A stretch of 64,000 nt of DNA from Methylobacterium mesophilicum SR1.6/6 (GCF_000364445.2 NZ_CP043538.1:3677447-3741446), one strand, 5' to 3'. Positions 24,525 to 32,672 are shown, counted from the stretch's first letter. Notes: a model not told the origin generated them from the sequence alone. Translations and numbers: made by a program.

Positions 24525-24812
24525 TCAGCAGTTGTCGGCGCCTGGCTTAACGGGCTGACCCTCGGGGGCCTTCTTCGAGCCGTCATCCTTCATGGCGGCG
24601 CCTGTGTTGTTCATCGCTCCGACCGTGCCGGGCGACTCCGCCTTTGCCCCCGGGCTCACCTTGGCGGTCGAACCACCGTCGACGTTCGAGGTGGCATCCT
24701 TCCCGGTAGCCGCATTCGTGGTCGTGCCGACGTTGCATGGCGCAGCAACAGCCAAGCTCGCCGAAAGCGTGAGCATCGTGGCGGCGGTAGCGATATTCAG
24801 GATCTTGGACAT
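24525..24812 (-). CDS. Small secreted protein
   Basis: 95 residues with a signal peptide (MSKILNIATAATMLTLSASL to VAA). The mature chain is low-complexity, with many Gly, Ala, Asn and Lys and one Cys at each end (PCNVG and DNC). GGAGGA lies six bases before the ATG. Such proteins recur in Methylobacterium. No domain; possibly periplasmic or surface. Confidence 0.72.
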   Translation of the reverse strand: MSKILNIATAATMLTLSASLAVAAPCNVGTTTNAATGKDATSNVDGGSTAKVSPGAKAESPGTVGAMNNTGAAMKDDGSKKAPEGQPVKPGADNC

Positions 24813-24980
24813 GCTTCCTCCAGGTTCTTAAGCCTGAAAGAAGGGTGCTTACTGCTGGTTGTTCCAGCCGACTCCGTGTGGCAACTGCTCGCGCCCGGAA
24901 AAGAAGCCTTTTAGAGATCACGAAAATCGGCTCGCTGCGCAGCGAGCGTCTCTATTTCCGAATAAAAGATGGGGCGCTTT

Positions 24981-25202
24981 TTATGTGCCGCCTCGCGGCA
25001 GGTCGGCAGGCGGGAAGCTGGCGCCGACAGCGCGCAGAGCCTGCACTAAGGCGTTGAGCTGCGCGATGGTGACCACCGGTTCGCCGGGACTGCCCTCGGC
25101 TCGCGCCACGGCACTCAGAGGCACCTTTGCGCGCTTGGCCAGCTCCGGAGGTGTCCAGCCGATTGAGATGCGTGCTTTGAAAAGCTGCGAGCCGGTGATC
25201 AC
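24981..25202 (-). CDS. XRE-family HTH protein
   Basis: 73 residues: MITGSQLFKARISIGWTPPE, LAKRAKVPLSAVARAEGSPG, then LNALVQALRAVGASF. The compact HTH pattern (LxxARxxxGWT-LAxRAxVxxxxVxRxE) resembles the XRE family, as does 28423-28668. It probably binds DNA as a dimer; targets unknown. Confidence 0.72.
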   Translation of the reverse strand: MITGSQLFKARISIGWTPPELAKRAKVPLSAVARAEGSPGEPVVTIAQLNALVQALRAVGASFPPADLPRGGT

Positions 25203-25267
25203 CCTGATCTGCTCCTATGATCGGGCGGCTGCAGCATCACTTCTCCCTCTTGATCACGGCGAAGATA

Positions 25268-25519
25268 CTACTTGCCCCCACCGCCCTTGTAGGCCGTGAT
25301 CGCACGCCGGCAGTTCTCCGAGATTTTGTCCATGTTTTTCTTAAAGCAGGCGTCCATCTCCGGGCTATCTGGATCATTGCCGCTGCAGAACGTGACCGCA
25401 TCGCCGGAGCAGTAGGTCTTGAGATCTTTGTTACCACGCTTGGAGGATGACGTGTCGGGAGCCCCAAGAACGGGAGCCGCTACGGCGATAAGGCTGAGGG
25501 CCAGGATGATGCTTCGCAT
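25268..25519 (-). CDS. Cysteine-rich secreted protein, copy 1
   Basis: 83 residues from ATG 25519. Signal peptide MRSIILALSLIAVAAPVLGA. The mature part has Cys at YCSG, FCSG, ACFKKN and NCRRAI, ending YKGGGGK. It is a paralog of the protein at 25646-25885 in tandem; both share DLxTxCxGDAxxFCxGxDPxSPxMDACFKxNM and NCRRAI. The Cys spacing suggests a two-disulfide helical exported domain. Confidence 0.75.
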   Translation of the reverse strand: MRSIILALSLIAVAAPVLGAPDTSSSKRGNKDLKTYCSGDAVTFCSGNDPDSPEMDACFKKNMDKISENCRRAITAYKGGGGK

Positions 25520-25645
25520 ATTGGATATCCGGTCGAGGGAGTTCGTCGATGCGCTAACGGCTTGGCTCGATAATCTATCCCCCCGCTCAAGGGGCCGAGC
25601 CTCGCTCCTTCGCGGCATTTGGGCTGTGACCGAACAGGAGGGTTG

Positions 25646-25885
25646 CTACTTACTGCCAGCACGCTCGTAGGCATCGATGGCGCGGCGGCAGTTTGGGGAC
25701 ATCTGGCTCATATTCCTCTTGAAGCAGGCGTCCATTTGCGGGCTGTTCGGATCGATACCGGCGCAGAAAGCGATAGCGTCACCCGCACAATTGGTCTGTA
25801 GGTCTGCGTTGCCGCGGTTGGGCGCCTGCGCCGAGGCGGGGACGGCGATAGCGATGACGCTGACGGCGAGGATGAGGCTGCGCAT
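25646..25885 (-). CDS. Cysteine-rich secreted protein, copy 2
   Basis: 79 residues. Signal peptide MRSLILAVSVIAIAVPASAQ. The mature chain has the same four Cys as copy 1 (NCAGDA, FCAG, ACFKRN, NCRRAI). Same strand and 126 bp upstream of copy 1, so the pair is a tandem duplication. Unrecognised; both are probably periplasmic. Confidence 0.75.
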   Translation of the reverse strand: MRSLILAVSVIAIAVPASAQAPNRGNADLQTNCAGDAIAFCAGIDPNSPQMDACFKRNMSQMSPNCRRAIDAYERAGSK

Positions 25886-26011
25886 ACTGGGTCCCTGACC
25901 GAAGCATTCCGTCGAAGCGTAACGAACCTAGCGCCGGTTCTATCCCTTCCGATCCCGGAACCAGAACCTAGCCTCGCCATCGTTCTCGGGGGATGAACTA
26001 CAAGCCGCGGG

Positions 26012-26176
26012 TCATCGTCGGAGGTCTGCTGCTGCGACGACAACCGCGGCCGTGACGGCCGCAATGGCGCAGTCTTCGAAGGCGTATTCCAAGCCTGCAG
26101 CCTCAAGCGCACGTTCGACGCTTACGAGCACGACTGCCACGCCGATCGCCAGCATCCGGCTCTTGATCGCGTTCAT
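26012..26176 (-). CDS. Small membrane protein, third gene of coupled trio
   Basis: 54 residues: MNAIKSRMLAIGVAVVLVSV, a helical start, then ALEAAGLEYAFEDCAIAAVT and AAVVVAAADLRR. Two hydrophobic segments. Its ATG overlaps the stop of the gene at 26173-26430 by four bases (ATGA). Unknown function. Confidence 0.55.
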   Translation of the reverse strand: MNAIKSRMLAIGVAVVLVSVERALEAAGLEYAFEDCAIAAVTAAVVVAAADLRR

Positions 26177-26430
26177 CCGCTCGGCTCGCCAGAAGCATCG
26201 GCACCCCGGATGCCAAGCCACTTCAGGGCTGCCGCCTGGGAGGCGAAGGCGTGCTGCTGAGCCGTGAAGGGCGCAGGCCATGTGGCTGGGGGCACCTCGT
26301 CGAGCAGATCAACAAGCCATTCGCGCGGGGTGCCGCTGTGATCGATTTCGCGCACTAGGGATGCGACGAGGCACCCATTGAGCAGGACGTCGTAGCTGCC
26401 GGCGGCAAGACGCCTGACTGAGTAGGTCAC
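26173..26430 (-). CDS. Hypothetical protein, second gene of coupled trio
   Basis: 85 residues: MTYSVRRLAAGSYDVLLNGC, LVASLVREIDHSGTPREWLV, DLLDEVPPATWPAPFTAQQH, AFASQAAALKWLGI. A beta-hairpin followed by an acidic helical end; similar small proteins with a W-x(n)-F-ALKWL ending occur in Methylobacterium. Its ATG overlaps the stop of 26427-26678 (ATGA). Function unknown. Confidence 0.62.
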   Translation of the reverse strand: MTYSVRRLAAGSYDVLLNGCLVASLVREIDHSGTPREWLVDLLDEVPPATWPAPFTAQQHAFASQAAALKWLGIRGADASGEPSG

Positions 26431-26678
26431 GTTGGGTCCTCCTGCAGGAGCACCTCATGAGGCGCGCCGCCCTGCTCCGACCAGAGCACCGTTCCGTTCG
26501 TATCAGTGAGCGTCGCGGAGACTACAGCCTCGCTCGGCAGACCGGCGCGAACTACCTGCGCGAGTTCTACTGCTTCCTCCGTCGTCTCTGCGGCGATCGT
26601 CACGGTTTGCTGTGTCGTATCCGAGTTCGAGCCGGCCAACAGAAGCAGGGCGGTCAAGCGGTAGGGCTGTGTTGCCAT
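26427..26678 (-). CDS. Hypothetical protein, first gene of coupled trio
   Basis: 83 residues: MATQPYRLTALLLLAGSNSD, TTQQTVTIAAETTEEAVELA, then VVSATLTDTNGTVLWSEQGG. Alternating strands and one helix, as in small strand-helix-strand proteins. It opens a tight three-gene operon in which every start overlaps the preceding stop. Confidence 0.6.
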   Translation of the reverse strand: MATQPYRLTALLLLAGSNSDTTQQTVTIAAETTEEAVELAQVVRAGLPSEAVVSATLTDTNGTVLWSEQGGAPHEVLLQEDPT

Positions 26679-26909
26679 CGCTAGCCCCTCCGCTCCCGGA
26701 ACCGGATCCCGGCCCCGCCGCCGTTCTGCGGGATGAACTCTAGGCCGGTGGCCTCAATGATCGAGCAATATAATCTATGTTGCAGAGACGCAGAACAATA
26801 TTCGGCCATCATAAATCCTTAAGGAACGATTAAATGCCTGTCGCTGACGCTAAAATTTGCGGTCGCAGCGTCATGGAATGTTCGGCGGTATCACCGGTAG
26901 GCGTATCAG
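26679..26909. other. Divergent promoter region
   Basis: It lies between the coupled trio (minus) and the gene at 26910 (plus). The stretch 26755-26835 is AT-rich (AATATAATCTATG, CATAAATCC), likely holding promoter elements. No gene seen. Confidence 0.35.
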
Positions 26910-28067
26910 ATGTGGACTGATTTTGACGCGTCGTCCCACAAGATCCTTGCCGAGGCCGAGGCTGCGGCTGCACGGGAAAGGGCGCGCTCAAAGAAGCGGC
27001 ATAAGCAGCCGCCGCGCTCCAAACGCAAGTCCAACGGTGCGCCACACCCTGCCCCAAACAAGCTGACGCTCGGAAAACCCACATTAAGCACGGCTTCTGC
27101 CCAGCCTGCCGCATTGGTGGTGCAGACGGACCCTGTGCCACCAGATCTCGAAGCCTTCCGTGACGAACAGACGGAAGCGATCCAAGCACAAATCCTGCAT
27201 ATCGCGACCCACATCGGCGCTCTGGACAGTCAAGATGCACAGCCCCAACGGACTAGGATCGAACATAATGAAATAGCAGGAGTTGATTACTTCGTTTTAT
27301 CGAGTGAAGATGCGGATATTATTAGTGACAATGAGACTTACAGGGCCAAAATCACTACGTCAACGGCGTCCGTACTTTGTGCCATTGAGATGAAATCTCC
27401 GGAAAGATCTCATTGCCATGGCGCGTTCCGAAGAGTCGGTTTGGCTGGCATGGGATTAATCAGCCTCATCAGTGCGCTGTCGCTGCTCAACCCAGGCTCT
27501 CACCTGGAGGCTGAGGCACCGGGTACGATCGACCAAGCGCCTGTCTCCGTTGGCGTGTGGACTGATCCGCCGCCTCTGGAGCCGGTCCGAAGCGCTGCCG
27601 ACATCTCTCCGATCGGTCCCCAGCCTAAGCAGCAAGTCGTTGCCGCACCTACTAGCTTAGCCTTCGTTCAGAAGGCCCCGCCGGAGGTATCGCCTCACAC
27701 CGATCTTCCCACGGACAATCGATTGGTCGAGGCAACTTCCGTTCCTTTGGTCCCCGTTCCCCAAGAGGTGGTGCAATCCGCTTCCGTCACCTTGGTGCCT
27801 CTACCGCCGCGTCGTCCCGTGTCGCTCATAGCCCGGCATATACCGGTTGCGCATCCGGTCACGACTACGGTGACGCTGTCGACCGATGGCCCGGCTGAAC
27901 CAGCGGTTGAGCAGGCAGAGCCTCCCGAGTCTTATGCGAGCTTCTCAGCTCGCAAGCACGAGATTGGAACCCATAAGCTGCCTTGGGGAATGGCGCGCCT
28001 TCATGAAGATCCAAACAGCGACACCGGTCGGGGTGCCGTGTGGGACTTTGTGCCGACCGAGCCATAA
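26910..28067 (+). CDS. Membrane-anchored protein with Pro-rich periplasmic part
   Basis: 385 residues. Cytoplasmic N-terminus with a charged coiled-coil-like start (HKILAEAEAAAARERARSKK) and basic patch; a soluble segment (FVLSSEDADIISDNETY); one membrane helix near residues 175-193 (GLAGMGLISLISALSLL). A long Pro/Val-rich periplasmic region follows and ends HKLPWGMARLHEDPNSDTGR then DFVPTEP. The layout resembles linker or envelope-spanning proteins, but no domain is recognised. Composition is less GC-rich around 27280-27400. Confidence 0.6.
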   Translation: MWTDFDASSHKILAEAEAAAARERARSKKRHKQPPRSKRKSNGAPHPAPNKLTLGKPTLSTASAQPAALVVQTDPVPPDLEAFRDEQTEAIQAQILHIATHIGALDSQDAQPQRTRIEHNEIAGVDYFVLSSEDADIISDNETYRAKITTSTASVLCAIEMKSPERSHCHGAFRRVGLAGMGLISLISALSLLNPGSHLEAEAPGTIDQAPVSVGVWTDPPPLEPVRSAADISPIGPQPKQQVVAAPTSLAFVQKAPPEVSPHTDLPTDNRLVEATSVPLVPVPQEVVQSASVTLVPLPPRRPVSLIARHIPVAHPVTTTVTLSTDGPAEPAVEQAEPPESYASFSARKHEIGTHKLPWGMARLHEDPNSDTGRGAVWDFVPTEP

Positions 28068-28105
28068 TCCAGCAGCAGGTCGCGCATCGGCCATCGCGAT
28101 CGCTG

Positions 28106-28426
28106 CTATGCCTTGTTCTTGCGAAACCCCGCGAAGAAGCGCGTCAACCCCTCCAAATCGGCGTCTTGCAAAGCCTCAGCCTCGGCGGTGTCTTCAGACG
28201 CAGCCTCGTTGGTATCGCGACCCAACCCATGCAGTGCTTGAACGAGCATGGGTGACCAAGGCAGATTGCAGTCCCGCAGGAAGAAGGCGGCCTTGATCAG
28301 TGCCGTGCTCTGCTCCTCCGGAACAGGGCGCCCCAGGATCTGTGCTTCGAGCACCTGGTCAATCAGGGCCTCGGTAAGCCGACGGACCTCTGAGAGGCGC
28401 GCGGGTGACGCGGCTGCAGTGCTCAC
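28106..28426 (-). CDS. Hypothetical protein coupled to XRE regulator
   Basis: 106 residues: helical MSTAAASPARLSEVRRLTEA, LIDQVLEAQILGRPVPEEQS, then an acidic tail ending FFAGFRKNKA. The ATG overlaps the stop of the XRE gene (ATGA at 28423-28426). It could be the partner of that regulator. No recognised family. Confidence 0.6.
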   Translation of the reverse strand: MSTAAASPARLSEVRRLTEALIDQVLEAQILGRPVPEEQSTALIKAAFFLRDCNLPWSPMLVQALHGLGRDTNEAASEDTAEAEALQDADLEGLTRFFAGFRKNKA

Positions 28427-28668
28427 GCCGGATCCTTCCGCCGCAGCTTCACGCCTGGCTCACCATGGTTCAAGAACTCGACGCCTTCGGCTTCGAGGAC
28501 GCGCATCACAGCCTGCACTTTATCAAGCCCGCTCACGAGCCCGGAGGCACCGCGCTTCTCCATTGCGCCAATCGTGTTGATGTTCACTCCTGCCCGATCA
28601 GCCAGCGTCCCCTGATCCATCCCGACAAGCGCACGCGCGGCTCGCAGTTGGTTGCCTATCGTCAACAT
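28423..28668 (-). CDS. XRE-family repressor-like protein
   Basis: 81 residues: MLTIGNQLRAARALVGMDQG, TLADRAGVNINTIGAMEKRG, then AVMRVLEAEGVEFLNHGEPG, KLRRKDPA. The HTH (QGTLADRAGVNINTIGAME) is complete. A VEFLNxGxPGVKLRR end is common in a class of small alphaproteobacterial XRE proteins. It is divergent from cluster B, with operator-like repeats between them, so autoregulation and control of cluster B are plausible. Confidence 0.82.
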   Translation of the reverse strand: MLTIGNQLRAARALVGMDQGTLADRAGVNINTIGAMEKRGASGLVSGLDKVQAVMRVLEAEGVEFLNHGEPGVKLRRKDPA

Positions 28669-28685
28669 CGCCGCTCGGATCCTGC

Positions 28686-28764
28686 CTGACTAGGATTTTT
28701 TCATAGTAGACTATTGACGGCATGACCGGAAGGGCTCATACCTGACTAGGAATTATCCCTAGTT
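28686..28764. promoter_or_regulatory. Operator-like repeats between XRE gene and cluster B
   Basis: CTGACTAGGATTTTT (28686) and CTGACTAGGAATTAT (28742) are direct repeats. The second is part of the dyad CTAGGAATTATCCCTAG. The two copies are about 56 bp apart and flank AT-rich promoter-like sequence (TAGACTATTGACGGCATGAC). They are good candidates for binding by the adjacent XRE protein. Confidence 0.65.
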
Positions 28765-28777
28765 GAGCGGGGTTACA

Positions 28778-29068
28778 ATGCCCTACCGCACCGTCTCTTG
28801 GAACCGCCTCTCCCGCTCCCTGCACGACAGCCGCCTACGCATCCCCGCGGGCATGCTCGGCGCCCGTGCCCTCGTCCAGCTCGGCGCCCGCAGCCGTCCC
28901 CTCGTCGTTGCCGGTCAGTACGACCGCTCCGCCATCATGGCCGCCGCTTGCAAGGCCGCCTCCGGCATTCAGGAGCGGTGCGGCGTGTCCCGCGCCGAGG
29001 CCATGTCCTCCGCCCTCAAGGCCACCTGGCAGGTCGCCAAGGCCGCTCACCGCGCCGCTGTTCACTGA
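28778..29068 (+). CDS. Cluster B gene 1, hypothetical
   Basis: 96 residues from ATG 28778: MPYRTVSWNRLSRSLHDSRL, then GARSRPLVVAGQYDRSAIMA and AAACKAASGIQERCGVSRAE, ending in a helix. Basic and alanine-rich. No copy of this gene is found in cluster A. It is the first gene after the operator region. Function unknown. Confidence 0.6.
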   Translation: MPYRTVSWNRLSRSLHDSRLRIPAGMLGARALVQLGARSRPLVVAGQYDRSAIMAAACKAASGIQERCGVSRAEAMSSALKATWQVAKAAHRAAVH

Positions 29069-29152
29069 TCCCCTAGCGGCCTGACCTGCGCCGCCACGGC
29101 GCACCCCCTTCACCACCGAGCCGACCCACACGAGCCCTCTGGAGCCCGAACG

Positions 29153-29434
29153 ATGACGCACGCCCGCATCCCGAATTTTAGCCAGCCCATTCCCGTGCGC
29201 AGCACCAGCGCCCGCACCGGCCGCCGCAATCCTCCACTGGATCGCCGCTACCGCAACCTGCCCGACGAGCAGCAGCCGGGCGCCATCGAGCCCTGGCAGG
29301 CCGTGACGCCCGTCCGGCCCGACACCGCGCACAGCCGCTCCCTGCGCTTCCTCGACACGGCCGGCGAGCTGCTGGCCGCGGTCGCCATCATCGGCGGCGG
29401 CATGGTGCTGACCGGCCTCGCCTCCCTGTTCTGA
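29153..29434 (+). CDS. Cluster B gene 2, MTHARIPNF family
   Basis: 93 residues: MTHARIPNFSQPIPVRSTSA, RTGRRNPPLDRRYRNLPDEQ, QPGAIEPWQA, then SLRFLDTAGELLAAVAIIGG and a hydrophobic end GGMVLTGLASLF. One C-terminal membrane helix. The cluster A copy (5818-6029) is frameshifted and lacks this helix. The intergenic sequence before the ATG is also conserved between copies. Function unknown. Confidence 0.7.
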   Translation: MTHARIPNFSQPIPVRSTSARTGRRNPPLDRRYRNLPDEQQPGAIEPWQAVTPVRPDTAHSRSLRFLDTAGELLAAVAIIGGGMVLTGLASLF

Positions 29435-29493
29435 CCCAGCCCGCAAGCCTAGCGGGCCGGCTGCCCGCGCCCCTCACTCTCCGAGGAATTCGC

Positions 29494-29900
29494 GATGTCC
29501 CTGCGCACGTCCCTCCAGAAGCCTGATCTGCCGCGAGCCTGCCGCCAGCCTGCGCGAGCGCGCCGCCAGCCTACAGACCGACCTTGCCCGCGTGACCCGC
29601 CAGCCCGCCGTGATGCAGGCGGAACCTGAGGTCGCACCCGATCCTCGCGACGCTGAACTGCTGGCGCTGCAGCCTGAATGGGAAGCCCGTGCAGCCGCCT
29701 ACACGAGGGCCATTGAGGAGCAAGGCACCATCTCGGACAACGCCCCGAACGTCGAGGCGCCCCCACCGCGCGAGCCGATCGCGGAATGGGCAAGGCTCAT
29801 CCCCGGCTGGCGTCAGCGCACAGGCATCGAGGAGGCCGAGCTCGCTACCGCCGAAGCCATGGACGACCTGTGCGAAATCGAGACCCGAACGGCTGGATGA
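29494..29900 (+). pseudogene. Cluster B gene 3, frameshifted
   Basis: From ATG 29494 (GAGGAAT upstream) the frame gives MSLRTSLQK and then leaves the family pattern. One base later the frame LICREPAASLRERAASLQTD, LARVTRQPAVMQ continues to 29900 with a helical acidic body ending EIETRTAG. An extra C near 29521 breaks the gene. Alternatively the protein starts at GTG 29592 (102 residues). It is coupled to gene 4 by ATGA at 29897. Confidence 0.55.
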
Positions 29901-30580
29901 AGGAGTTCGCTCACCACGCCATCGGCATGCACGTCGCCGACCGGACGCTGCGCATGAGCAAGCCCGAACTGGTCGCCTTCATCAAGAAGGGGGGCGACCG
30001 CGATGCGGAGGTGCCCGTCACCATGCTCGCGGCGCTGGAGAGCGCGCAGCGGACCTTTGAAGGCTGGGGCAAGCTTCTGGACCTAGCGCGCACCCGGTAC
30101 ATGGTGGCGGGCTCATCCGCGGTGCTGAGCCAGGGCGGCACCACCGGCAAGGCCGTCGAACCGGAGGATCGGCCAGAGGCGCCGCCGGCCAGCGAACACT
30201 CCGCCTCTGTCAGCCTCATCGGCATGATCGACTTCGCGTCTGCCTCGCTGGACGAACTGCAGGCCCTTCACGACCTCGCGGACCTCGTAGGCGGCGTCGC
30301 CTACGCCACCGTGTGGACGGCCCGATGCAAGGCCCGTGGCTCAGGTGACGACTACAACGCTGCCGGCAAGCTGATGCAGTGGCTCGGCGATGCCCTGACC
30401 GACGTGGAGACGGCGGCCAACAACGAGGCGCGGCGGCGCAGGCCGTCGGACCGATCAGACCGCGAGACCCGACTGGAGATGCTGGCCCTGCCAGTGATCC
30501 AGAACGGCGATCCGGACGAGACCGAGGCCTTTGCCCGCGATCTGCTGGCCCATGCCGAGGCCGAGCGCCGGGGCTGCTGA
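29897..30580 (+). CDS. Cluster B gene 4, MSKPELVAFI family
   Basis: 227 residues from ATG 29897, overlapping the stop of gene 3 (ATGA). Residues ~1-80 (HHAIGMHVADRTLRMSKPEL, FEGWGKLLDLARTRYMVAGS) have a paralog in cluster A. A second part (~95-227), LDELQALHDLADLVGGVAYA and ETRLEMLALPVIQNGDPDET, is helical and acidic; it is missing from copy A. Unrecognised function; the tight packing suggests a functional unit with gene 5. Confidence 0.68.
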   Translation: MKEFAHHAIGMHVADRTLRMSKPELVAFIKKGGDRDAEVPVTMLAALESAQRTFEGWGKLLDLARTRYMVAGSSAVLSQGGTTGKAVEPEDRPEAPPASEHSASVSLIGMIDFASASLDELQALHDLADLVGGVAYATVWTARCKARGSGDDYNAAGKLMQWLGDALTDVETAANNEARRRRPSDRSDRETRLEMLALPVIQNGDPDETEAFARDLLAHAEAERRGC

Positions 30581-30670
30581 CAGCGGCTCCCACCCCTCCG
30601 CGTGCTTGCGTACCGCCCCGGCCGGACCCCGCCGGGCCTTCCTCCCATCGAGACCCTGAGACCTGACCCC

Positions 30671-31096
30671 ATGGGCGACGTGCTCACCTTCACCCCGCGT
30701 CCGAAGCCGGCCGCTCCGGAGATCTTGGAGCCGCTAACGGGCGCCGCGCTCCGCGCCAGCCTGGAGGAGGCGGCACAGACCGCCCTCGACGCGGCGGACA
30801 GGATCATCGCGGTTCTGGACCGCATGGACGGTGACACCGACCACGAGGATGGCGGGGACGACGAGCCGTCGCTGGCGGCTCCCGAGAACACCATGGGCTC
30901 GCAGGTCGTCTACATGCGCGGCGGCGATCGGGACGGCGAGGCCGACGCGCCTCAGACCGTGCTACCGGAGGTGCTGGTAGAGGCCGCCGCTGTGCCCGAG
31001 CCGGCGCCCGAGGCGGTCGTGCTGCCCTGGCGCGGCCGTGGGAATGTCATCGCCGCCGCTGGCGCGGTTTTAGTCGACTTGCTGAGAGGTGCTTGA
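30671..31096 (+). CDS. Cluster B gene 5, MGDVLTF family
   Basis: 141 residues: MGDVLTFTPRPKPAAPEILE, helical ALRASLEEAAQTALDAADRI, acidic GDDEPSLAAPENTMGSQVVY, and the tail LPWRGRGNVIAAAGAVLVDL. The paralog at 4898-5293 has the same order of blocks. The conserved N-terminal tag and the C-terminal GRGNV-AAAG tag with a variable acidic middle suggest interaction peptides. It overlaps the convergent gene at 31070-31525 by 27 bp. Confidence 0.7.
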   Translation: MGDVLTFTPRPKPAAPEILEPLTGAALRASLEEAAQTALDAADRIIAVLDRMDGDTDHEDGGDDEPSLAAPENTMGSQVVYMRGGDRDGEADAPQTVLPEVLVEAAAVPEPAPEAVVLPWRGRGNVIAAAGAVLVDLLRGA

Positions 31097-31525
31097 GGCT
31101 GAGGCCGCAAGGGAGGAAAGCGGCGCAGGCCAGCCTGCCAGATGCGCCGTAAGAAGACGCTCAGTGAGCGCCACAAGCGCCTTGTGCTGCGGGCTGCCTG
31201 TATCCCGAGTAAGGAAGCTTGATACACTCACGTCCTGGCCGTCAGGATCCGTAATACCTCCGCCCATGCGGCGGATGACGGGATTGCCCAGAGCATCACA
31301 AACCAGAAGCCAGCGCGTGCCGTCTGAACTCGCATGGAGGATGAGTGGTCCCACGGGCTCGTACAGCTGCTCCAAGGGCACGCCGAGCGTGTCGGCAACC
31401 CGGTTCAGCGTGCTGCCCGCGCCTTGATCGGGTGAAGGACGAACCAACCTCGGACCGAACTTCACGGCAGCACCTCTTCCTGCTCGAACCTGCGATTGAT
31501 TTCCGCCTTTCGTCGTCACGCCCAA
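31070..31525 (-). CDS. Hypothetical protein with partial HTH-like segment
   Basis: 151 residues. STLNRVADTLGVPLEQLYEP resembles an XRE helix-turn-helix, preceded by a Gly/Arg-rich start. The C-terminal half (DGTRWLLVCDALGNPVIRRM, HKALVALTERLLTAHL) is an alpha/beta pattern. The start codon could also be downstream near the HTH. The type recurs in Methylobacterium as regulator-like proteins, but identification is uncertain. Confidence 0.5.
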   Translation of the reverse strand: MGVTTKGGNQSQVRAGRGAAVKFGPRLVRPSPDQGAGSTLNRVADTLGVPLEQLYEPVGPLILHASSDGTRWLLVCDALGNPVIRRMGGGITDPDGQDVSVSSFLTRDTGSPQHKALVALTERLLTAHLAGWPAPLSSLAASASSTSQQVD

Positions 31526-31606
31526 GGGTTGTGCGAACTGACCTCATTTGCAAGGGTTACCTGCCTACCACCCGGATGTAGAAAGGCGACAGGGGGCTAA
31601 AAGGAC

Positions 31607-32209
31607 GTGTCGAACCCAGCGACTCGAACTGTTCCTGCCTACGTGCCGGAAGCGCTTGCAGCCTCGAACGTCGGCACGTGGCGCACGGGCCAGACGGTAC
31701 AGCACTACATCACCGACGAAACGGCGGCGGCCCTGTTCGGCCTTGATCCGGAACAAGCCGCCGAGGGGGTTCCGCTTCTCAACTACTCCCGCGCCGTTCA
31801 CCCCGCTGATCGTGCTGTATTTCACGAAAAGATCGATCGTGTGACCGAGTACGGCGGTCTGTTCGTCATCGAGTACCGGACAATGCCCCGTGCCGGCGCA
31901 TTGCGCTGGGTGCTGGCGCGTGGTCGCTACGAGCGCGATCCTTTAACGGGCGAGATGCAGGGCCGAGGCATCCTCATCGACATCACGGAGAGCAAGCTCG
32001 ACGGCCACGTCGAGGATCGCGCTCTGTTCATCAAACCCCATACCCACAAGCATCCGCTCGACCGTGCGGCTGATCTCGCCGTGGAGACGCGTCAGGCGAT
32101 CGATCAGGTGGGCGGTCACGAAGGTCAAGCACTACGGCATGCGATCGATGCTTTGCTCTGGCTTCTTGGGCGTACCCTCGCGCGTCGGAATGGACGCAGA
32201 CCTAGCTAA
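31607..32209 (+). CDS. PAS-domain protein
   Basis: 200 residues from GTG 31607. A PAS domain covers residues ~15-130: NVGTWRTGQTVQHYITDETA, AALFGLDPEQ, HPADRAVFHEKID, FVIEYRTMPRAGALRWVLAR, GRGILIDITE. No kinase, GGDEF or HTH follows; the C-terminal 70 residues are polar and helical. Probably a stand-alone sensor that acts by contact with a kinase or other partner. No ligand-binding residues are evident. Confidence 0.8.
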   Translation: MSNPATRTVPAYVPEALAASNVGTWRTGQTVQHYITDETAAALFGLDPEQAAEGVPLLNYSRAVHPADRAVFHEKIDRVTEYGGLFVIEYRTMPRAGALRWVLARGRYERDPLTGEMQGRGILIDITESKLDGHVEDRALFIKPHTHKHPLDRAADLAVETRQAIDQVGGHEGQALRHAIDALLWLLGRTLARRNGRRPS

Positions 32210-32451
32210 ACGGCATCGCCCGACTCGGTAGGGAACTGCTGATCTCGACCGACCTAACCGCCAATCACGCCATAAAGCGGTTCGTTGGCGGTCCTAGTCC
32301 AAGCTTGCCCGGTTCCTGCAGCCAAGGCATCCACGCCCACCCTCGACAGCTGAGGGGCATAACTGCAGACGGGCGTGGAGGTCGACCGAAGCCGACGGGC
32401 GGGCCCTACACCCCTCGTGCAGGTTGCACCCCAACGTATGTGAATGCTGCT

Positions 32452-32661
32452 ATGCCTCGCCAGTCCTGCCAGAACCTCAACAACTGCCGTGCTGCCGGCC
32501 GCGGTGGTCCCTGCCGGGTCTGCGATGCTGAGGCGATCGCCCGTCGAGCTGTCCTGCTGCGCGAGAGGATCCTGGCAAATCAGGCTGAGGGTCGGCCCCC
32601 GTATGCTGAGCGGCCCGATCGGGTGGCGGAACAAGACGGTGCGTCTCTCCGCGGAATTTGA
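32452..32661 (+). CDS. Small cysteine-rich protein, possibly zinc binding
   Basis: 69 residues from ATG 32452: MPRQSCQNLNNCRAAGRGGP, CRVCDAEAIARRAVLLRERI, LANQAEGRPPYAERPDRVAE. The C-x(5)-C-x(8)-C-x(2)-C set suggests a zinc site. No ribosome site is strong. Unrecognised; moderate coding confidence. Confidence 0.42.
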   Translation: MPRQSCQNLNNCRAAGRGGPCRVCDAEAIARRAVLLRERILANQAEGRPPYAERPDRVAEQDGASLRGI

Positions 32662-32672
32662 AGCGCGCTTCT

